A stretch of DNA of 64,000 nucleotides from Candidatus Villigracilis saccharophilus (GTDB taxonomy: Bacteria; Chloroflexota; Anaerolineae; Anaerolineales; Villigracilaceae), in assembly GCA_016709305.1 (NCBI GenBank), contig JADJNA010000062.1:36001-100000 (forward strand), in the 5' to 3' direction. Position numbers and translations under genes: made by a program. Numbering within the stretch: the first letter of the stretch is position 1; each line of letters opens with the position of its first letter. The notes under the pieces are model-generated. The model was not told the origin of the DNA. It was given only the letters and a program-made list of their open reading frames with translations, and did not search any database. This document shows positions 60,845-64,000 of the stretch, in pieces.

Positions 60845-61872
60845 CCGAGGTTGGAGGTGGAGAATGTAGAACCATCCACATCCTCGGGCTTGACCTTGCC
60901 TTCGCGGGCGCGGCCTGCCATGGCTTTGACTTCACCAGAGATCTGGCGCAATGTCTTTTGGTCTGTGTCTTTGACGACGACAGTCATCAATCCGCCCGGG
61001 ACGGTGACTGCCACGCCGACATTGACATGCCCGAACTGGATGATGTCTGTGCCTTTGAGAGTGGCGTTCAAATTGGGGAATTGGCGAAGTGAGAGTGCAA
61101 CGCCTTTGAGAATAAAGTCATTGACCGAGACTTTTTCATTGTCGGGCAAATACGCATTCGCCTGCTTGCGCATATCCATCAACGCGTTCATGTTGAATTC
61201 GTGTGTCACATAGAAATGTGGAATGGTTGTCTTGGATTCGACCAGTCTGCGGCCGATGGCTTGGCGGAGTTTGGTGGTGGGGACAACCTTGTCTTCGTGA
61301 GTAATTGGAAATTGGAAATTGGTAATTGGCTGTGTGGGGTAAACACTGCTCACCGATGGCTGTCCACTGGAAAGTGCGGCTTCAATATCCTTGCGGACAA
61401 TGCGTCCACCGGGGCCAGTGCCTTTTATGTTGGACAAATCCACCTTTTGGTCACGCGCAACTTTTTTTGCGAGCGGACTGGCTTTGACAGGACCCGTTCC
61501 CAGCGGAGCAGATGCTTGAGTGACAGGGGCAATTGTCGGCGCGGATTGAGGCGCAGTCTTTTCATCCGCAGACTTTTGACTTTCGACCTTCGACTGTCCA
61601 CCGTCCACTGTCAACTGACCACTGATAACTTCCCCCGCGGCACCCACAACCGCGATCGGTGCATTGACCGGAACCATCGTACCTTGATCGACGATGAGCT
61701 GCAGGACAACACCGCTTGCGGAAGACTCAACTTCAACGGTGGCTTTGTCGGTTTCAATTTCGGCAAGCACATCGCCCTTATTGATGGTCTCGCCGACTTG
61801 TTTCACCCAACGGACGAGCAAACCCTCGGCCATATCGAAGCCGAGTTTGGGCATGGAAATTGTTTCGGCCAT
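60739..61872 (-). CDS. pdhC: Dihydrolipoamide acyltransferase (E2) of a 2-oxoacid dehydrogenase complex, main part (frameshifted)
   Basis: The core subunit that passes acyl groups from E1 to CoA. It has a lipoyl domain with the lipoylated Lys43 (EIETDKATVEVES), then a long Gln/Ser/Pro-rich linker and a peripheral-subunit-binding domain (about 130-166; KASPLAKKVARDQKVDLSNIK, GTGPGGRIVRKDI). A second linker leads to the acyltransferase domain (MRKQANAYLP, VNDFILKGVALSL, NVGVAV). The linkers contain heptamer DNA repeats (61302-61329, 61571-61626). The frame is lost after SNLG, so the last 18 residues of this piece are spurious. Its ATG overlaps the E1beta stop. Pyruvate is the likely substrate, with acetoin or branched-chain acids as alternatives. 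Confidence 0.9.
   Translation of the reverse strand: MAETISMPKLGFDMAEGLLVRWVKQVGETINKGDVLAEIETDKATVEVESSASGVVLQLIVDQGTMVPVNAPIAVVGAAGEVISGQLTVDGGQSKVESQKSADEKTAPQSAPTIAPVTQASAPLGTGPVKASPLAKKVARDQKVDLSNIKGTGPGGRIVRKDIEAALSSGQPSVSSVYPTQPITNFQFPITHEDKVVPTTKLRQAIGRRLVESKTTIPHFYVTHEFNMNALMDMRKQANAYLPDNEKVSVNDFILKGVALSLRQFPNLNATLKGTDIIQFGHVNVGVAVTVPGGLMTVVVKDTDQKTLRQISGEVKAMAGRAREGKVKPEDVDGSTFSTSNLGCTMSKNSSRSSARPKLGFWRSVLPEKFLLWKMVS
61302..61329. repeat. Heptamer tandem repeat in the E2 linker (TAATTGG type)
   Basis: Exactly four 7-bp units: TAATTGG, AAATTGG, AAATTGG, TAATTGG. On the minus strand it encodes part of the linker (ITNFQFPIT). Confidence 0.85.
61571..61626. repeat. Heptamer tandem repeat in the E2 linker (GACTTTC type)
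   Basis: Eight degenerate 7-bp units from GACTTTT and GACTTTC through GACCTTC, GACTGTC, CACCGTC, CACTGTC and AACTGAC to CACTGAT. On the minus strand it encodes SGQLTVDGGQSKVESQKS in the lipoyl-to-binding-domain linker. Confidence 0.8.
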
Positions 61873-62844
61873 TATTTCAAAACCTCCTTTACCGCCGCAG
61901 TGATGTCAGCCACCTGTGGGAGCGCGGCTTGTTCGAGCGTGCGGTTGTAGGGAGCGGGACTTCTTTTGCGCCACGCGGATGATCGGTGCGTCAACATAGT
62001 CAAATGCTTCTTCGTAAATGCGGCTGACGATCTCGGAGCCGACGCCATAGGATTTCCATCCTTCTTCAACGACGACCGCGCGATTTGTTTTCTTGAACGA
62101 TTCGATCACGGGTTCCATATCGAGCGGGCGCAGGGTGCGAAGGTCAACGACTTCAACTTCGATTCCTTGTTTGGATAATTCTTCCGCTGCCTTCATCGAA
62201 AGCTCAAGACCTTTGCAATACGTGACGATGGTCACATCTTTGCCAGCGCGCTGCACTTTGGATTTGCCGATCGGAATGGTGTACTCGCCTTCAGGCACCT
62301 CGCCGCGGACTTGGTACATGGTTGCGTGTTCGATGAAAAGGATCGGGTCATTCGACCTGATAGCAGATTTCAAAAGACCCTTGGCATCTTCTGGCGTTCC
62401 AGGGCTGACGACCTTTAGGCCGGGGAAGTGCGCGAAGATGGCATCGGGAGTTTGGGAGTGTGTCGCGCCAAGCTGACGTCCGCCGCCGCCGACCGCACGT
62501 ATGACCATCGGAAGGGTGAACTGTCCGCCGAACATGTAATGCAGTTTGGCCGCCTGATTGACGATGTAGTCCATTGCAGAGAAACCAAAGTTGATGGTCA
62601 TCAATTCCGCGATCGGGCGTTGCCCAACCATCGCTGCGCCGATCGCGCCGCCGATGATGGCGTTTTCCGCGATGGGTGTATCTTTGACGCGCGCCGCGCC
62701 GTACTTGTCATAAAAGCCTTTTGTCACGGCATAGGTGCCGCCCCAAACGCCGACCTCTTCACCCATGATAAATACCTTGGGGTCGCGGTCCATTTCTTCC
62801 ATAAGAGCTTGCGAGATCGCCTCGCGCATTGTGATTTTTGCCAT
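61872..62844 (-). CDS. pdhB: 2-oxoacid dehydrogenase E1 beta subunit (3' end frameshifted)
   Basis: It forms the heterotetrameric, TPP-dependent E1 with the alpha subunit. Visible: MGEEVGVWGGTYAVTKGFYDKYG, DTPIAENAIIGGAIGAAMVG and GGRQLGATHSQTPDAIFAHFPGL. After RVAQK the frame is lost, because T4 at 61964-61967 and G3 at 61956-61958 each lack one base. With both restored, the sequence continues EVPAPYNRTLEQAALPQVADI and ends at 61872 (324 residues, the normal length). Read as is, the frame ends at 61906 with a spurious tail. Confidence 0.92.
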
Positions 62845-62864
62845 GTTGTAATTCCTTTACCATG

Positions 62865-62907
62865 AAGGGTCACAAAGGTACACGAAGGAAAAACCTTTGT
62901 GACCCTT
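62865..62907. repeat. Inverted repeat between E1alpha and E1beta genes
   Basis: A perfect 15-bp inverted repeat, AAGGGTCACAAAGGT and its complement, with a 13-base loop. It lies within a longer CACAAAGG-type repetitive stretch (62862-62920). It could attenuate transcription between pdhA and pdhB, or be a mobile palindrome. Confidence 0.75.
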
Positions 62908-62925
62908 TGTTTCCTTTGTGGTTAA

Positions 62926-63882
62926 TTAATCCGCGTAAATATCCGTAAACAACTCTTCCATCGCAGGTTCGGGACTTGCCTCGGCGAATTCAACAGCCTT
63001 TTGCACTTCCTCTTCCACGCGTGCTTCGATCTCATCCAAAGCCTTGGCGCTGGCAATCTTCTTCTCGATCAATTGCTTGTTGAAAATTCCGATCGGATCA
63101 TTTTCCTGCCACTTCTTCACTTCTTCGGCTTTGCGATAGCGTTCCGGATCGCCCATGGAATGTCCACGGAAGCGATAGGTATCAATTTCAAGCAGGAAGG
63201 GCTGGCTTTCTTTGCGGATGAATTCCATCGCTTCTTTTGAAGCTTCATAGACCTTCATCACATCCATTCCATCCACCTGGCCGTTCTTCATGCCATAACC
63301 TTCAGCCTTCTGGCGGATCTCGGTCACAGCTGAAGCGCGGTCAACTGCTGTTCCCATACCGTATTGATTGTTTTCGCAAACCCACAATACACGCAAATTC
63401 CATGTCTTGGCAATATTCAATGCCTCATGGAAATATCCGATATTGGTCGCGCCATCGCCAAACATACAGATGGTGATATTGTCATTGCCAGCGTATTGAT
63501 CGCCGATCGCGAAGCCTGAAGCGATGGGGAGATGCCCGCCCACAATAGCATGTCCGCCCCACATATTCTTGGAGGTATCCGCCATGTGCATCGAGCCGCC
63601 CTTGCCCTTCGACATACCTGTCGCTTTGCCAAGCAATTCTGCCATCACTTCGTTGGCAGAAATTCCACAATTCAAAGCCACACCATGATCGCGATAGGCT
63701 GTGATGACACGGTCGCGCTCTTCACGAGCTGCGATCAACCCAGTTGACACAGCTTCCTGTCCGATATACAAGTGCATAAAGCCGCCGATCTTGCCAGCCT
63801 GATATAGCTCCGCGCCGCGTTCTTCCAGGCGGCGGATCAAAACCATTTGGTGATACAGATCTAATTGTTGTTCTTTCTTCAT
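62926..63882 (-). CDS. pdhA: 2-oxoacid dehydrogenase E1 alpha subunit
   Basis: The 318-residue thiamine-diphosphate-binding subunit that decarboxylates the oxoacid. The TPP motif GDGATNIGYFHEALNIAKTW...NN is complete, with IGQEAVSTGLIAA, TAYRDHGVAL, GKGGSMHMAD and YRFRGHSMGDPERYR (active-site His and Arg region). This is the acetoin/pyruvate dehydrogenase E1alpha type of the heterotetrameric complexes. GGAGCG stands before the ATG. It is the first gene of pdhA-pdhB-pdhC; no E3 gene is in the window. Pyruvate is the most likely substrate. Confidence 0.94.
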   Translation of the reverse strand: MKKEQQLDLYHQMVLIRRLEERGAELYQAGKIGGFMHLYIGQEAVSTGLIAAREERDRVITAYRDHGVALNCGISANEVMAELLGKATGMSKGKGGSMHMADTSKNMWGGHAIVGGHLPIASGFAIGDQYAGNDNITICMFGDGATNIGYFHEALNIAKTWNLRVLWVCENNQYGMGTAVDRASAVTEIRQKAEGYGMKNGQVDGMDVMKVYEASKEAMEFIRKESQPFLLEIDTYRFRGHSMGDPERYRKAEEVKKWQENDPIGIFNKQLIEKKIASAKALDEIEARVEEEVQKAVEFAEASPEPAMEELFTDIYAD

Positions 63883-63904
63883 TATTCGCTCCGCTAAAAG
63901 ATTG

Positions 63905-63935
63905 CAAAAAATAACACCAGAATACCTCTGGCGTT
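63905..63935 (-). terminator. Terminator upstream of pdhA
   Basis: AACGCCAG/CTGGTGTT stem followed by ATTTTTTG on the minus strand; it ends a minus-strand gene that lies beyond the window. Confidence 0.65.
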
Positions 63936-64000
63936 GTGCTTAATAAGCAAACACGGCATTATATCAGAGAAATTTAGTCCAGTTTTGAACATGATAGGCT

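Noticed and set aside
1..64000. CRISPR array, prophage or integrase genes
   Set aside because: No regularly spaced repeats and no phage, integrase or conjugation genes were seen; the only mobile element found is the tnpB element.

Overview
The window looks like a chromosomal segment of a Chloroflexota bacterium of the Anaerolineae type, probably from a metagenome. This rests on several things: a type II (FMN) isopentenyl-diphosphate isomerase, a TIGR03663/Agl23-like membrane protein joined to NHL repeats, very large secreted Ig-like repeat proteins, DUF2680-, DUF2007- and DUF5678-type small domains, and numerous short palindromes and heptanucleotide repeats. No genes of a phage or conjugative element are present. 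The placement is an inference from gene content.

Layout. 1-4.4 kb: the 3' part of uvrB, small membrane and secreted proteins, fni and acpP. 4.4-5.6 kb: a tnpB-only IS200/IS605-type element with a frameshifted tnpB. 5.7-7.7 kb: sucCD. 7.8-11.4 kb: an Agl23-like/NHL protein interrupted by an in-frame TAG. 11.5-16.7 kb: rlmN, a HAD phosphatase, a DUF1028 protein, clpP, tig and tRNA-Leu(UAG). 16.8-21.8 kb: bcp, two PQQ-type propeller lipoproteins and a repeat-duplicated multihaem cytochrome lipoprotein. 22-28.9 kb: a respiratory island (coxB, coxA, a coxIV-coxIII fusion, sco, a cupredoxin-like membrane protein, surf1, and a half-ctaA-ctaB fusion) encoding an A2-type haem-copper oxidase with its copper and haem assembly factors. 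29-37.6 kb: a minus-strand cluster (S49 protease, DUF4350 protein, dienelactone hydrolase, two SF1-helicase-like proteins separated by a small membrane protein). 38-43.9 kb: rplU, rpmA and an rpmE-alphaCTD fusion behind a consensus promoter, then tdk, hpt, a CCA-adding-type nucleotidyltransferase, an RNase H-fold exonuclease and a hydrolase. 44-47.4 kb: a response regulator and ppdK. 47.4-50.6 kb: hemW, an MFS transporter and a methyltransferase. 50.8-60.5 kb: a hemerythrin, two giant secreted paralogues (beta-helix and beta-propeller types), an aminotransferase and OsmC. 60.6-64 kb: the pdhA-pdhB-pdhC (E1alpha, E1beta, E2) operon.

How the genes fit together. PpdK, the 2-oxoacid dehydrogenase complex and SucCD form a central carbon route. 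The oxidase island, the multihaem lipoprotein, Bcp, OsmC and the hemerythrin suggest life with oxygen. An important caveat: at least eight genes, including central-metabolism ones (ppdK, E1beta, E2), are broken by one-base indels, mostly in short homopolymer runs. This fits residual sequencing error better than real gene loss. Such genes are listed in their visible pieces with the break marked.

The most unusual items are the ribosomal protein L31-RNA polymerase alphaCTD-like fusion, the half-CtaA-CtaB and CoxIV-CoxIII fusions, palindromes and heptamer repeats sitting inside coding regions (hemW, a helicase, E2), and a 936-bp duplication inside the cytochrome gene.
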